Below, piece by piece: positions 7,943 to 16,735 of a DNA stretch of 64,000 nt. The position numbers and the translations under genes were made by a program. Origin of the DNA: Lachnoclostridium sp. UBA1308 (GTDB lineage: Bacteria; Bacillota; Clostridia; Lachnospirales; Lachnospiraceae); contig DBTU01000031.1 in assembly GCA_002307215.1 (NCBI GenBank), positions 125,479-189,478 of the forward strand. The letters run 5' to 3'. Each line of letters begins with the position of its first letter. Position 1 is the first letter of the stretch. Below the pieces are notes generated by a model, which saw nothing but the letters and a program-made list of their open reading frames with translations, ran no database searches and was not told the DNA's origin.

Positions 7943-8390
7943 ATGTGGAAATTACGAATGGAACAAACAAGTGACAGAAGATAAGCAATATCTCTTATGT
8001 CAGCAATGCGGTCATCAATGGAAATTTAAAGCAATGCCGCTATTTATTTTAACCGGATGCAGTGGGGTAGGGAAAACCACAACAGCCCAGGAATTAATTC
8101 GGCGTGATACGGATTTCATCGTTTTGGACGCGGATTTTTTATTCAATATTATGCCCCATAATACAGATGAAGATTACAAGAACTGGGTAGAACAGATATT
8201 ATCTTTATCAAAAAATGTAATGCAAGGTGGAAAGCCATTATTGTGGACAATTGCTGGAGCGTTAGATTATTTTGACAACACATACAATCGCAGATTTTTT
8301 ACTGAAATACATTACTTGGCTTTAGTGTGCAATTCCGAAGATTTAGAAAAAAGAATGCGTGAGGGCAGACAAATAGCTGACATACAATAA
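7923..8390 (+). CDS. Zinc-ribbon P-loop kinase-like protein, probably 3'-truncated
   Basis: The 155 residues begin with a zinc ribbon (CPKC at 5-8, CQQC at 26-29) followed by a P-loop kinase-like domain with Walker A GCSGVGKTTT (about 45-54) and VLDADFLFNI. The family is recognisable from other Firmicutes as a putative nucleotide or small-molecule kinase of about 210-220 residues. Here the chain stops at MREGRQIADIQ, where relatives normally continue with MREGRGITD and some 60 more residues including the lid. It is therefore truncated and may be inactive. It overlaps the end of the rRNA methyltransferase by 20 bp with RBS GGAGG inside that gene, indicating translational coupling. Substrate unknown. 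Confidence 0.65.
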   Translation: MIGICPKCGNYEWNKQVTEDKQYLLCQQCGHQWKFKAMPLFILTGCSGVGKTTTAQELIRRDTDFIVLDADFLFNIMPHNTDEDYKNWVEQILSLSKNVMQGGKPLLWTIAGALDYFDNTYNRRFFTEIHYLALVCNSEDLEKRMREGRQIADIQ

Positions 8391-8626
8391 GCGTTAAGAG
8401 TGGGATATTATTATACATCTAACTATTCGCAAAACCTAAGTTTAACGAATAGTTCAAGGCTCAGAAATAATCCACATGACAATCATTTAAGAAAACTCTA
8501 CTTTCCTTTGTTTTAGTATGTTATTCAGTTTTCTTGAAATAAATGTTGATAGTTAAGAAAATTCATATATATTAAACAATATCATTAAATACCGTATAAA
8601 TATAATTTTATCAAGATAATACAATA

Positions 8627-8658
8627 ATCTCTACCTCCTTTTATTCGAAGGTAGAGAT
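8627..8658. terminator. Terminator between convergent genes
   Basis: ATCTCTACCT (8627-8636) pairs perfectly with AGGTAGAGAT (8649-8658) over a 12-nt loop. It is placed between the zinc-ribbon gene and the arabinofuranosidase gene that converge here. No long T tract follows on either strand. Confidence 0.5.
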
Positions 8659-8665
8659 CCTAGCT

Positions 8666-8790
8666 ACTTTTCCAACTGCTTTGCAATCACTTGACTAACA
8701 ATCAAATTGTAACAATCAAACCGGATAAGTCACCAATACATTGCAGAGCTTTGGTGTATCCTCTTTCAAATCAATATTAGCTGCATTAAG
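8666..8790 (-). pseudogene. Possible C-terminal coding remnant
   Basis: Immediately downstream of the GH51 stop, on the same strand, one frame reads LNAANIDLKEDTPKLCNVL and the next reads YNLIVSQVIAKQLEK to a TAG at about 8668. Both look like protein more than random AT-rich DNA, and a single frameshift would join them. I do not recognise the family. It may be the end of a gene that once followed the arabinofuranosidase gene. Confidence 0.25.
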
Positions 8791-8794
8791 AATA

Positions 8795-11299
8795 TCAGAG
8801 AGGATTTTTCTTTAAAATCAGTACATTCACAGATAACGGTGCCGCGTTAAATACAAACTCTCTGTCTGCGCCCATTCTGGTCTCCTGTCTGTCACGTACA
8901 TGCTCCGGATCCGCGAGAGAGTTCTCTGCATCAGCTTCTCCTGTAAGATATTCCACCCTGTATTCTGACTCCACGTCACAGTCCAGGGTAATCTGAACAT
9001 CATCTTCATTTTCCAAGAAATTGACAATTTTTACGATAACCTCATCATCGGAATCCGTGCACACAGAGCACATGGAAGGATAATTCGGAAGTTCAACTGT
9101 CTGAATCAGTTCATCGTTCAGATATAAATCAACCTCAGTATCCCTTAATACATAATGAACCTTATTAAATTTTCCATACCGCACATTCACATTGACCGGC
9201 TCAGCGACAGGCTCAAGTCGGAAGGCACCTCGCATAAGCCTAGCCTGACCATCCCTGAACATCCACCTTAACGGCTCAAGGTTAAACAGCATCCACGGAT
9301 CCCTCGGATTTGGGTTCATACGGTCATAGAAGCTGAATGGCTTCGGTGCGCAAAGTAATCCAACACCGGTATCCTGCCCTTTCTCCATATAGAGTTCTGC
9401 TTCAAATTCATATTCTTTTTTATCAACATCAGCATCGGTCCCGAGTGCCACTGCCGAATATACCTTAAATGGAGGTTTTCTGCGTGACATCTCAGTGTCT
9501 TCGTCCACGACCACCATTTTGCAGTCATCCGCATCAATAGCTTTGCCGAAGATATTCTTATATGGTTCTGCTACGATTCCATTAAGCCTTACATTCCGAT
9601 ATTTAACTCCGAAATCACCGGTAATCATCGGAAGCCCGTGAAGCTCACGATAAATCTTCCCCGCCTCCTCATCAGAAGCAATTACCTTCTCCCCCCGGTT
9701 CTTACCGAACAGCTTAAACACATAGTAGCTTGGAATGCCATAGCTTCTGTAATTGTCATAGATCAGAAGATTTGGATACCACGAGTAAAAATGAACATGC
9801 TCAAAGAGCGGGGCATATGAGCACATCTTCACTTTATCCTGATTGCGCTCGAACCCAACCATGAACATGGCCTCTGCGACAGCTGCACGAAGCTGTCCCT
9901 CATATGTCTGGTTAACAGCAAACTCCCCGACATAAACATCAGGCTTTGTACGGTCATAATTATCATATATGCCTACCTTCTCAGCGTAGAACTCAGGCAT
10001 GTCGTAATAATGGTCATCAACAATATCGCACTTCGTCCTCTCACTGCGGTCATTGGAGATGATGAGCATATCAGGGTATTCCTTAAGGACGGCCTTGCGA
10101 ATCAGCTCATATCGGCTCTCATATTCAGAACCGCTGTTCTCATTGCCTATCTCCAGATATTTAATGGAAAAAGGAGCCGGATGTCCCATACGTGCACGCA
10201 GATCTCCCCACTTGGAATCGGCAGGTCCCATCGCATATTCCAGGGCATCAAGTGTATCCTGTATGATATCCTCCATTTCCTTATCGTTAAAGTAATACGG
10301 TCCGCGACCCTGACAGGTCATGCCGCAGTTACACACATAAAGAGCCTGAAGGTTCAGGTCCTCGCAGAGTTGCAGATACTCATGAAACCCCAGTCCGTTG
10401 GTCGTGCGGTAATGCCACAGGAGCCAGTGACTTGGGCGTTCCCACACTGGTCCGACCGTTTTTCTAAATAACATGGCAGTCTCCATAGTGAAGCCTTCTA
10501 CTATGCACCCTCCCGGAAATCTTAGGAACGCCGGCTTCATCTCCTGAAGCTTCATAACTAGGTCCTTTCTGAGGCCATGATTCATAAATGTATCGGAAGG
10601 CATAAGCGACATAAAACCAAAAGCAACATCACCGCCATCAGGAGCAGCAATCACAAACTCAGCCGTTCCTGTCGTTGCCACAGGAGTAAGAACAGCGTCA
10701 TATCTGATCCATTCCGAGTTATTAACCTCAATCAGAGCTTTAGAAAGTACCTGTTTCTCACAAACCGGACCATCTGCTGTATTCACGCCTTCCACTGACT
10801 CTGTGCGTATAACAGATAATTCGAGCGTGACCCTTTCCGAAGCTTTGGCAAACATGTAAAAATGATAACTTCTTCCATCCTCCTGCACAACTCCGGCATA
10901 CCCGTTATTCCTTATGCTTCCATTCTTACGAAAGCTGACCTTAAGCGACACCTTCCGATTAACATTCAGTGTATCTGTATCATCAAGTTCCATCTCCGCG
11001 TTATCGCAGTACCAGGCAGGGACGGGTGTAGCTTTAATTTTTCCATTGGTGACCCAGTCGGTCATGCCCTCACCGTTGTTGAACTCGTCAATCCATCCGG
11101 TTGGAGAAACAAAGGTCTTTCCTGAATCCGGAGTTGTACAGCCATCCGGGATCTGGGAATCCTCGAACGACCTGTTTCTGAGAATCTCCGGATATAAGCC
11201 TCCGTCTCCCGCGTGGCTGATGTCCTCAAAAAATATACCGTATAAATCCGATGCCGTGTCAAAGCGTTTCTCTTCTGTTTTTACATTAATCCTGCTCAT
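8795..11299 (-). CDS. GH51 alpha-L-arabinofuranosidase
   Basis: This enzyme removes terminal arabinofuranose from arabinan, arabinoxylan or oligosaccharides. The 834 residues show a GH51 N-terminal region (FDTASDLYGIFFEDISHAGDG), a carbohydrate-binding CBM4/9-like beta domain (about 95-235), then the catalytic barrel with acid/base Glu387 in YLEIGNEN and nucleophile Glu459 in VYVGEFAVN, and a C-terminal beta sandwich. No signal peptide is present, so it should act inside the cell on imported oligosaccharides. It stands alone, without a transporter or regulator. Its codon use is clearly more GC-rich than its neighbours, suggesting acquisition from another lineage. Good confidence in family; exact substrate unknown. 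Confidence 0.92.
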   Translation of the reverse strand: MSRINVKTEEKRFDTASDLYGIFFEDISHAGDGGLYPEILRNRSFEDSQIPDGCTTPDSGKTFVSPTGWIDEFNNGEGMTDWVTNGKIKATPVPAWYCDNAEMELDDTDTLNVNRKVSLKVSFRKNGSIRNNGYAGVVQEDGRSYHFYMFAKASERVTLELSVIRTESVEGVNTADGPVCEKQVLSKALIEVNNSEWIRYDAVLTPVATTGTAEFVIAAPDGGDVAFGFMSLMPSDTFMNHGLRKDLVMKLQEMKPAFLRFPGGCIVEGFTMETAMLFRKTVGPVWERPSHWLLWHYRTTNGLGFHEYLQLCEDLNLQALYVCNCGMTCQGRGPYYFNDKEMEDIIQDTLDALEYAMGPADSKWGDLRARMGHPAPFSIKYLEIGNENSGSEYESRYELIRKAVLKEYPDMLIISNDRSERTKCDIVDDHYYDMPEFYAEKVGIYDNYDRTKPDVYVGEFAVNQTYEGQLRAAVAEAMFMVGFERNQDKVKMCSYAPLFEHVHFYSWYPNLLIYDNYRSYGIPSYYVFKLFGKNRGEKVIASDEEAGKIYRELHGLPMITGDFGVKYRNVRLNGIVAEPYKNIFGKAIDADDCKMVVVDEDTEMSRRKPPFKVYSAVALGTDADVDKKEYEFEAELYMEKGQDTGVGLLCAPKPFSFYDRMNPNPRDPWMLFNLEPLRWMFRDGQARLMRGAFRLEPVAEPVNVNVRYGKFNKVHYVLRDTEVDLYLNDELIQTVELPNYPSMCSVCTDSDDEVIVKIVNFLENEDDVQITLDCDVESEYRVEYLTGEADAENSLADPEHVRDRQETRMGADREFVFNAAPLSVNVLILKKNPL

Positions 11300-11569
11300 T
11301 ATCTTCCCTCTGTTCTAATATATTTTAAATGTTGTCTTTTTGTAAGGCTGGTATTGCCATTTCTCAATGTATTTTCTTGATTCTAACATTTTTTTATCAT
11401 AAGATTTAACATAATTATATTATACAGCAAGTCCGATAAACTAGACAATGGACTAAATGCTCCTTTTCAGGTCATTTCATAACATCCTCACTTGCTCTTA
11501 ATTATAGAAGCCTCCATAACCACCTTATTGCCATGATATATCTAGAAATTTCCATACTTTCCCTATCAA

Positions 11570-12238
11570 TTATTTATCCAATGCCTCAATATATTCATTC
11601 ATCTCATCATAACTCATTCCACCAACACGTTTTGAAATGATATTACCCTCTTCATCTATAAAGAAAGAGGTAGGAATAGCTGATATTCCGTATGTTGTCG
11701 CTACACTTTGATCCAGATCTAGGAGGACCTTAAAGTTGTAGTCCTTATCAGCAAGGAATTCCTTTACCGTATCATTTGACTCTCCGATTTCAACAGACAG
11801 AATTACTAAATCACTATCTTTCGTTTCTTGATATATTTTCTCAATCTCAGGCATTTCTGCTTTGCAGGGAGGACACCACGTTGCCCAGAAATTCAGAAAA
11901 ACCTTTTTGCCCATAAAATCACTTAAGGACACTTCATTTCCATCGATATCTACTAAGGTAAAGTCTTCCGTTTTCTCCAATGTGACTGTATTATTTTCTA
12001 CTGGAACGGGTGTTGGGGACGCAGCAGTATCATTTAATTTAGCACCGGATGTAGGGGAAATAGTTGTATCATTTTCTGTTGTCCCGGGTGTCGATGAGAT
12101 GTTCTGTCCTTCGGTCCTTTTATTTGAATTTTTTGATGAATTATTGCCACTTGCCTTTGTCGAATTATATGTATTAACGGTGTAGAGTGCTACTGCCAGA
12201 AGACATATTGCAAATATTATTAATAAATATTTTCTCAT
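11570..12238 (-). CDS. TlpA/ResA-like membrane-anchored thioredoxin
   Basis: This is an extracytoplasmic thiol-disulfide oxidoreductase. The 222 residues show one N-terminal membrane anchor (5-22), a Ser/Thr/Pro-rich linker (about 24-88) that spans the wall-proximal space, and a thioredoxin fold with WCPPC at 121-125 and the cis-Pro motif AIPTSFFID. The gene lies 46 bp downstream of a CcdA-like gene on the same strand. CcdA proteins carry electrons across the membrane to such thioredoxins. In Firmicutes the pair serves cytochrome c maturation, spore cortex or methionine sulfoxide repair. No cytochrome gene is seen here, so the client is unknown. Confidence 0.88.
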   Translation of the reverse strand: MRKYLLIIFAICLLAVALYTVNTYNSTKASGNNSSKNSNKRTEGQNISSTPGTTENDTTISPTSGAKLNDTAASPTPVPVENNTVTLEKTEDFTLVDIDGNEVSLSDFMGKKVFLNFWATWCPPCKAEMPEIEKIYQETKDSDLVILSVEIGESNDTVKEFLADKDYNFKVLLDLDQSVATTYGISAIPTSFFIDEEGNIISKRVGGMSYDEMNEYIEALDK

Positions 12239-12284
12239 TTGATCTCCTTTACTAAAAACAAGATAATTCGTAACTCGTCATTTG

Positions 12285-12989
12285 TTATACGTTAATGAAA
12301 CTGAAGTATTGACTTAACATTGCTAATTTGTTTGTGTAAACCAGTAGTCCCATTATGATAAGTAAGGTTCCGCTCAATATAGATATGATAGGCAAATAGT
12401 TAGTAATCTTATTCAAATGCTTACTGATTTTACCGATTGCTATAGCTGTAAAAAGGAAAGGCACTGCCATACCAAGTGAATACATCGCAAGAAGTAACAT
12501 TCCTTTTCCAATAGAATCTGTGCTCGTGGCATAAATCAAAATAGAGGATAAAATCGGACCGATACACGGCGTCCAACCTGCAGCAAAAGCCATTCCGAGG
12601 AATACAGAACTAAATGCACCATGAAACTTATCTATTTTCATAAATCGTTTTTCACGATATAAGAAACTAATTTTTAATATGCCCATGGTGTGAATACCAA
12701 ACAGAATGATTAAAATCCCACCTATTTTACGAAACAGTTCCTTGTGTGTAAACAATACTTTTCCAAGTGAAGTTACCGAGAGTCCTAGCAATATAAAAAC
12801 TATTGAGAAGCCAATGACAAAGCCAATCGATTTATAAATTGTTGAAGGCTTAGTTTTTTCTACTCTTAATTCTTTGATTGAGCTTCCGGTTAGGTAGCTG
12901 ATATATGCCGGAATCATAGGTAATACACATGGGGATAGAAAAGATAATAATCCTGCTGAAAAAGCTAATAACATCGAAATATCCTCCAT
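12285..12989 (-). CDS. ccdA: CcdA-like thiol-disulfide electron transfer membrane protein
   Basis: This DsbD/CcdA family protein moves reducing equivalents from cytosolic thioredoxin across the membrane. The 234 residues form about six membrane helices. The two conserved cysteines are present in SFLSPCVLP near the N-terminus and in GWTPCIGP in the middle. I chose ATG 12989 because GGAGGTGAT lies at the right distance; the frame continues upstream to 13016 without an RBS. It forms a two-gene operon with the TlpA-like protein downstream. Confidence 0.9.
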   Translation of the reverse strand: MEDISMLLAFSAGLLSFLSPCVLPMIPAYISYLTGSSIKELRVEKTKPSTIYKSIGFVIGFSIVFILLGLSVTSLGKVLFTHKELFRKIGGILIILFGIHTMGILKISFLYREKRFMKIDKFHGAFSSVFLGMAFAAGWTPCIGPILSSILIYATSTDSIGKGMLLLAMYSLGMAVPFLFTAIAIGKISKHLNKITNYLPIISILSGTLLIIMGLLVYTNKLAMLSQYFSFINV

Positions 12990-13140
12990 GAAGATATCAC
13001 CTCCAATACAGTACATCTTTTTATATAAGTCACTCCATTCTATTATAATAAAAAAGTATGTAGATATTATGAAGATTACATTATTAATAACGTGTAAGTA
13101 ATTGATTTCAATTTTTGTTAATGGAATTTTGTAGATTATA

Positions 13141-13269
13141 GTTTTGAATAATATAGCAGCGGCTATGCTCGAAAAGCAATCCCCCGATGTTGACGCAATA
13201 TCCGGGGCAACACAAAGTTCTGACGGATGGAAAGCAGCTGTTACTGATGCATTAGGACAAGCAAAATAA
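13141..13269 (+). pseudogene. Remnant of an FMN-binding domain protein (C-terminus)
   Basis: The plus frame from 13141 reads about 42 residues to a TAA at 13267, with VDAISGATQSSDGWKAAVTD in the middle. This is the hallmark of FMN_bind (NqrC/RnfG-like) domains, in which the Thr of SGAT carries covalent FMN, together with the usual C-terminal DALGQAK. A stop at 13132 and no upstream homology show that only the tail survives. It is on the opposite strand to ccdA-tlpA; such FMN-binding proteins often accompany those redox genes. Confidence 0.7.
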
Positions 13270-13296
13270 ATACTAAGTCAATAAAAAGTAATAAAA

Positions 13297-13349
13297 AGTA
13301 CACCTACGAAAAGTTAGCAAATCCATGACCGGCATTCGTAGGTATACTT
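13297..13349 (-). terminator. Terminator of pepT
   Basis: AAGTATACCTACGAA and TTCGTAGGTGTACTT (minus strand) pair with one G-U pair around a 24-nt loop and are followed by TTTATTACTTTTT. The hairpin is 23 bp past the pepT stop. Confidence 0.7.
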
Positions 13350-13371
13350 CACTTGTTGCATAAATTTGTGG

Positions 13372-14607
13372 TTAAGTAAGGGCGTTTTTACTGTATTTTT
13401 CTGCAATCTTAATTAATAATTCAACGCATTGATCCATCGCTTGGATGCAAGCATATTCTGTTTTGCCGTGATGATTGTGGCTACCGGTTCCAAGGTTGGG
13501 GCAGGGTAAGCCCATAAAAGATAATCTTGAACCATCTGTTCCGCCACGTACCGGATTACTGATCGGGTTACCACCCAGTTCCTTGATGGCTTCATAAGCA
13601 GTTTCAATTAGGTGCCAATGAGGTTTTATTTGCTCAGCCATATTATAATAACTATCCTTTATCTCTACTCGAACTGTATTCTCACCGTATTTCTCATTTA
13701 AGTTTGAGGCTATTTCTTTCACTGTTGTCTTTTTCTCTTCAAGCTTATTAAGGTCATGATCACGAAGCAGATAATGTAAGTTGGTCTTTTCTACAATTCC
13801 ATCCATTTGATCCAAATGATAAAAGCCCTCATAATGATCTGTATTCTCAGGTCTTTCATTTTTCGGAAGCATTGCATTAAATTCCATGGCAATACATAAT
13901 GCATTTTTCATTTTCCCTTTTGCTGTACCAGGATGGATATTAACTCCACTAATTGTGACATTAGCCGATGCAGCATTAAAGGTCTCATATTCAACTTCTT
14001 CAAATGTTTCACCATCGACTGTGTATGCATAATCCGCACCAAATAACTTTACATCAAATAAGTCAGCACCTCTACCGATTTCTTCGTCCGGGGTAAAGCC
14101 AATTTTGATCGTACCATGCTTTATTTCGGGATGCTGATAAAGTTTCTCTGCCATAGTAAGTATCTCTGCGATCCCGGCTTTATCATCAGCACCGAGTAAG
14201 CTGGTTCCATCTGTTACTAATAAATCCGAACCGATATATGATTTGAGCGAATCATTATCCTTAAGACTTAAGAAAATGTTTTTATCATCATTTAGAAGGA
14301 TATCAGTTCCATCATACTTTTCTATAATCTTAGTTTTTATATTTGTAAATGGTACATCACGCACTACATCCATATGTGCTAAGAACCCGATGACTGCTCC
14401 TTTCCAATCATCTATATTGGCTTCAATTGTACCAATGACATATCCGTTTTTATCGACACTTATATTTTGTATGCCGACACTTTTCATTTCTTCTGCCAAG
14501 GCTTTTGCAAACGTCAATTGTTCCATTGAGCTTGGACAATTACTGTTATCGCTAACCGAACCGGTTTCATATTTTGTATAGTTTATAAGTCGTTCATATG
14601 CTCTCAT
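13372..14607 (-). CDS. pepT: Peptidase T (tripeptide aminopeptidase)
   Basis: This cytosolic M20-family zinc aminopeptidase releases the N-terminal residue of tripeptides. The 411 residues match the usual length near 405-410. Metal-ligand motifs are visible: GFLAHMDVV, LGADDKAGIAE and TPDEEIGRGAD, then DGETFEEVEYETFNA and the C-terminal NPVRGGTDGSRLSFMGLPCPNLGTG with a late His in SHNHHGKTEY (given here in pieces of the family pattern). I chose ATG 14607, preceded by AGGTGA; the longer frame to 14649 has no RBS. It is monocistronic with its own terminator. Confidence 0.95.
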   Translation of the reverse strand: MRAYERLINYTKYETGSVSDNSNCPSSMEQLTFAKALAEEMKSVGIQNISVDKNGYVIGTIEANIDDWKGAVIGFLAHMDVVRDVPFTNIKTKIIEKYDGTDILLNDDKNIFLSLKDNDSLKSYIGSDLLVTDGTSLLGADDKAGIAEILTMAEKLYQHPEIKHGTIKIGFTPDEEIGRGADLFDVKLFGADYAYTVDGETFEEVEYETFNAASANVTISGVNIHPGTAKGKMKNALCIAMEFNAMLPKNERPENTDHYEGFYHLDQMDGIVEKTNLHYLLRDHDLNKLEEKKTTVKEIASNLNEKYGENTVRVEIKDSYYNMAEQIKPHWHLIETAYEAIKELGGNPISNPVRGGTDGSRLSFMGLPCPNLGTGSHNHHGKTEYACIQAMDQCVELLIKIAEKYSKNALT

Positions 14608-14715
14608 ATTATATTCACCTATTCCAATAAGTAATAAATTAAAACGCATTAATCCTAAATAATAATATATCAGTAATTTACTGTATTATACTAATCTTCT
14701 ACCGCTTATATTGTT

Positions 14716-15378
14716 TTATTGCCTTAACTGCTTAATATCATTGATATTAACAATCCGCTCATCGCCTTGTAAAATCGAGGTATCATGAGTTGCCATGACC
14801 AGTGTCAGATTTTTATCGTAATTTTTAATAATATTATAAACATCTATCGCATTCTTATGATCTAATGCAGAAGTTGGCTCATCAGCAAATATTACTGTGG
14901 GCTTCTTGATCAATGATCTGGCAATGGCCACTCTTTGTCTTTGCCCGCCGGATAGTTCATATATTTTTTTATCAATACAATCTCCGATTTCTAGATTATC
15001 CAATAATTCTTTCACTGATTTTCTGTGCTTATCTTTCGATAAATTCTTATCATTAACACCTACAATTACATTTTCCAGAACGTTCATATAGTGAATCAGA
15101 AAATGCATCTGGAATATAAAACCGAATTCCTTTTTTCTGATTTCTGCTCTTTTGTTATCAACCAAGCCGGTAAGATCAATGTCATTATAAAGGACGTTAC
15201 CCTTACTGGGTAATCGTAGCCCTGATAGCAAATATACCAATGAGCTTTTTCCACTTCCTGACGGTCCCATTAAAATAACTTTTTCTCCCTCATTAATCTG
15301 AAGATTTACATCTTCAAAAACAGTGTAGTTATTTCCTCCATCTTTATATATTAATGATAGATTATTACCCTCTAACAC
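14716..15378 (-). CDS. ABC transporter ATP-binding protein (LolD/MacB-like)
   Basis: This 220-residue ATPase energises the FtsX-type permease encoded just upstream. Walker A is GPSGSGKSS at 38-46, the Q-loop is followed by FGFIFQMH, the signature is LSGGQRQR near 143-150, and Walker B is VIFADEPTSALD. Closest in pattern to the MacB/LolD group that drives peptide, antimicrobial or lipoprotein movement by mechanotransmission and not classical import. The 4-bp gap to the permease shows one operon. Confidence 0.9.
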   Translation of the reverse strand: MLEGNNLSLIYKDGGNNYTVFEDVNLQINEGEKVILMGPSGSGKSSLVYLLSGLRLPSKGNVLYNDIDLTGLVDNKRAEIRKKEFGFIFQMHFLIHYMNVLENVIVGVNDKNLSKDKHRKSVKELLDNLEIGDCIDKKIYELSGGQRQRVAIARSLIKKPTVIFADEPTSALDHKNAIDVYNIIKNYDKNLTLVMATHDTSILQGDERIVNINDIKQLRQ

Positions 15379-15382
15379 TATT

Positions 15383-16504
15383 CTACCTCCTTTCTATCAC
15401 TGATATTGGATCTGTTTTCTTTAAATATCTCATAAGTGGAATTATACTCATTAGAGCAGAAATCACAGGAATAATTAGTGTATTGATTAAAACATTAATT
15501 TTAAATGGATTCATACTTACGCCCTGTGGTATATAAATAAAAATGTTCAATATCAATACAATCAATAAAGATAATACCACTCCAATAAACCAACTGAACG
15601 TATTCAATAAAGTTACTTCCTTTAAGATCAAATTTCTAACAAATTTACGACTATAACCAATCGCAATCATGATTCCAAATTCATCACATCTTTGTACATA
15701 TATAATGTACATGAAAGCACCAACTGAAATGGATAGAATGATTGCAACAGCTGTGATAATAGCAACCAATACACTTTTTAAAGAATTAAAACTGTCATCA
15801 ACAAATTTTTGCTGACTTTCATACGAGGTTACAAGATACTTAGAATCATCAAAATTGGATTCCACATAATCTTCGGCCTTTTCCGTATTCTTTTCCAAAT
15901 GTAACAATAGCATGCCTTTTAAACTGATTTTTTGAGAATATATATCAGAACCTACAGATAACATCGTTTTTCCTGCAAGACTTCCAACAATGGTATATTC
16001 ACCATATAGTACTTCATCATTATCCACAAGACTTCCGATTTTACCTCCAACTTTGAGGCCTTTGTTTGCCATCAGCCTCCAGTCAAGAGCCACTTCATGA
16101 CTATTCACCTTCGGTAAACGGCCTTCTTTGATTTTTACCGCTGTACGCTTTAACAATTTATCGGTATCCTCCGGAGTCAGGAAAAAGATTGGAATTCTTG
16201 AATAACCACCTACAACCAGTTTTACCAACGACTCATCATAATTGATACTCAATACATTATCAATGTACTTATTCTGCTCAGCCTCAGTGACAACATCGTT
16301 GCTGATCTCACTGCTATCATTCGTAATAACGGTAGAAAAATATTGATATGGACTTACATTATAATCTTGTACAGTACCTATTAGCATGTTAATTAGTATC
16401 GTAATAATAGTAACTACACATACCGCTAAAACTATCACGCTTAAGAATACAATTGATTTCTTCTTATTCTCTTGAAAAAACTTTAATCCCGAAAAGATTC
16501 TCAT
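15383..16504 (-). CDS. FtsX-like ABC permease
   Basis: The protein has 373 residues with the MacB layout: one N-terminal membrane helix (about 19-42), a large extracellular MacB_PCD-like domain (about 45-235) and three C-terminal helices (about 245-270, 295-325, 335-360). It partners the ATPase downstream. I chose ATG 16504, preceded by GGAGG; an in-frame ATG at 16516 would sit upstream of that RBS. No regulator is adjacent, and the substrate is unknown. Confidence 0.88.
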   Translation of the reverse strand: MRIFSGLKFFQENKKKSIVFLSVIVLAVCVVTIITILINMLIGTVQDYNVSPYQYFSTVITNDSSEISNDVVTEAEQNKYIDNVLSINYDESLVKLVVGGYSRIPIFFLTPEDTDKLLKRTAVKIKEGRLPKVNSHEVALDWRLMANKGLKVGGKIGSLVDNDEVLYGEYTIVGSLAGKTMLSVGSDIYSQKISLKGMLLLHLEKNTEKAEDYVESNFDDSKYLVTSYESQQKFVDDSFNSLKSVLVAIITAVAIILSISVGAFMYIIYVQRCDEFGIMIAIGYSRKFVRNLILKEVTLLNTFSWFIGVVLSLLIVLILNIFIYIPQGVSMNPFKINVLINTLIIPVISALMSIIPLMRYLKKTDPISVIERR

Positions 16505-16655
16505 GCTTTCCTCCATTTCTATGTATAATTTTCTTGCTTATATTCAACGTAGCATTCCAAGTAATTCATAATATGTTAATCTGTTTTTGTCATACTTACA
16601 TTATATCACAATATTCTCCTTAAAATATCCAACATTTTCAAAAAATATAAATAAC

Positions 16656-16703
16656 AAAAAACCCATTCGCCTCATATATTTCATATGATTTGAATGGGTT
16701 TTT
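16656..16703 (-). terminator. Terminator left over from the LRR gene
   Basis: AAAAACCCATTC (16656-16667) pairs with GAATGGGTTTTT (16692-16703). On the minus strand it lies 33 bp after the stop of the LRR remnant and runs into a T6 tract, so it is the old terminator of that gene. Confidence 0.75.
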
Positions 16704-16735
16704 ATTATTTATCAAAAGCAAATTATTTCGAGAAA

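Larger units (their letters stand above)
8391..8794. other. Convergent intergenic region, 404 bp
   Basis: This is the switch from plus-strand to minus-strand genes. It contains a 9-bp inverted repeat AACTATTCG/CGAATAGTT (8421-8429, 8446-8454), the hairpin listed at 8627-8658, and a coding-like remnant at 8666-8790. No intact gene is present. Confidence 0.7.
13017..13371. other. Intergenic region upstream of ccdA, 355 bp
   Basis: It contains the FMN-binding domain remnant (13141-13269, plus strand), the pepT terminator (13297-13349) and presumably the ccdA-tlpA promoter near 13020-13080. No other gene was seen. Confidence 0.7.

Noticed and set aside
9638..11318. Several plus-strand frames opposite the GH51 gene
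   Set aside because: Long antisense frames are expected in this GC-richer gene; they have no RBS and no recognisable domains.
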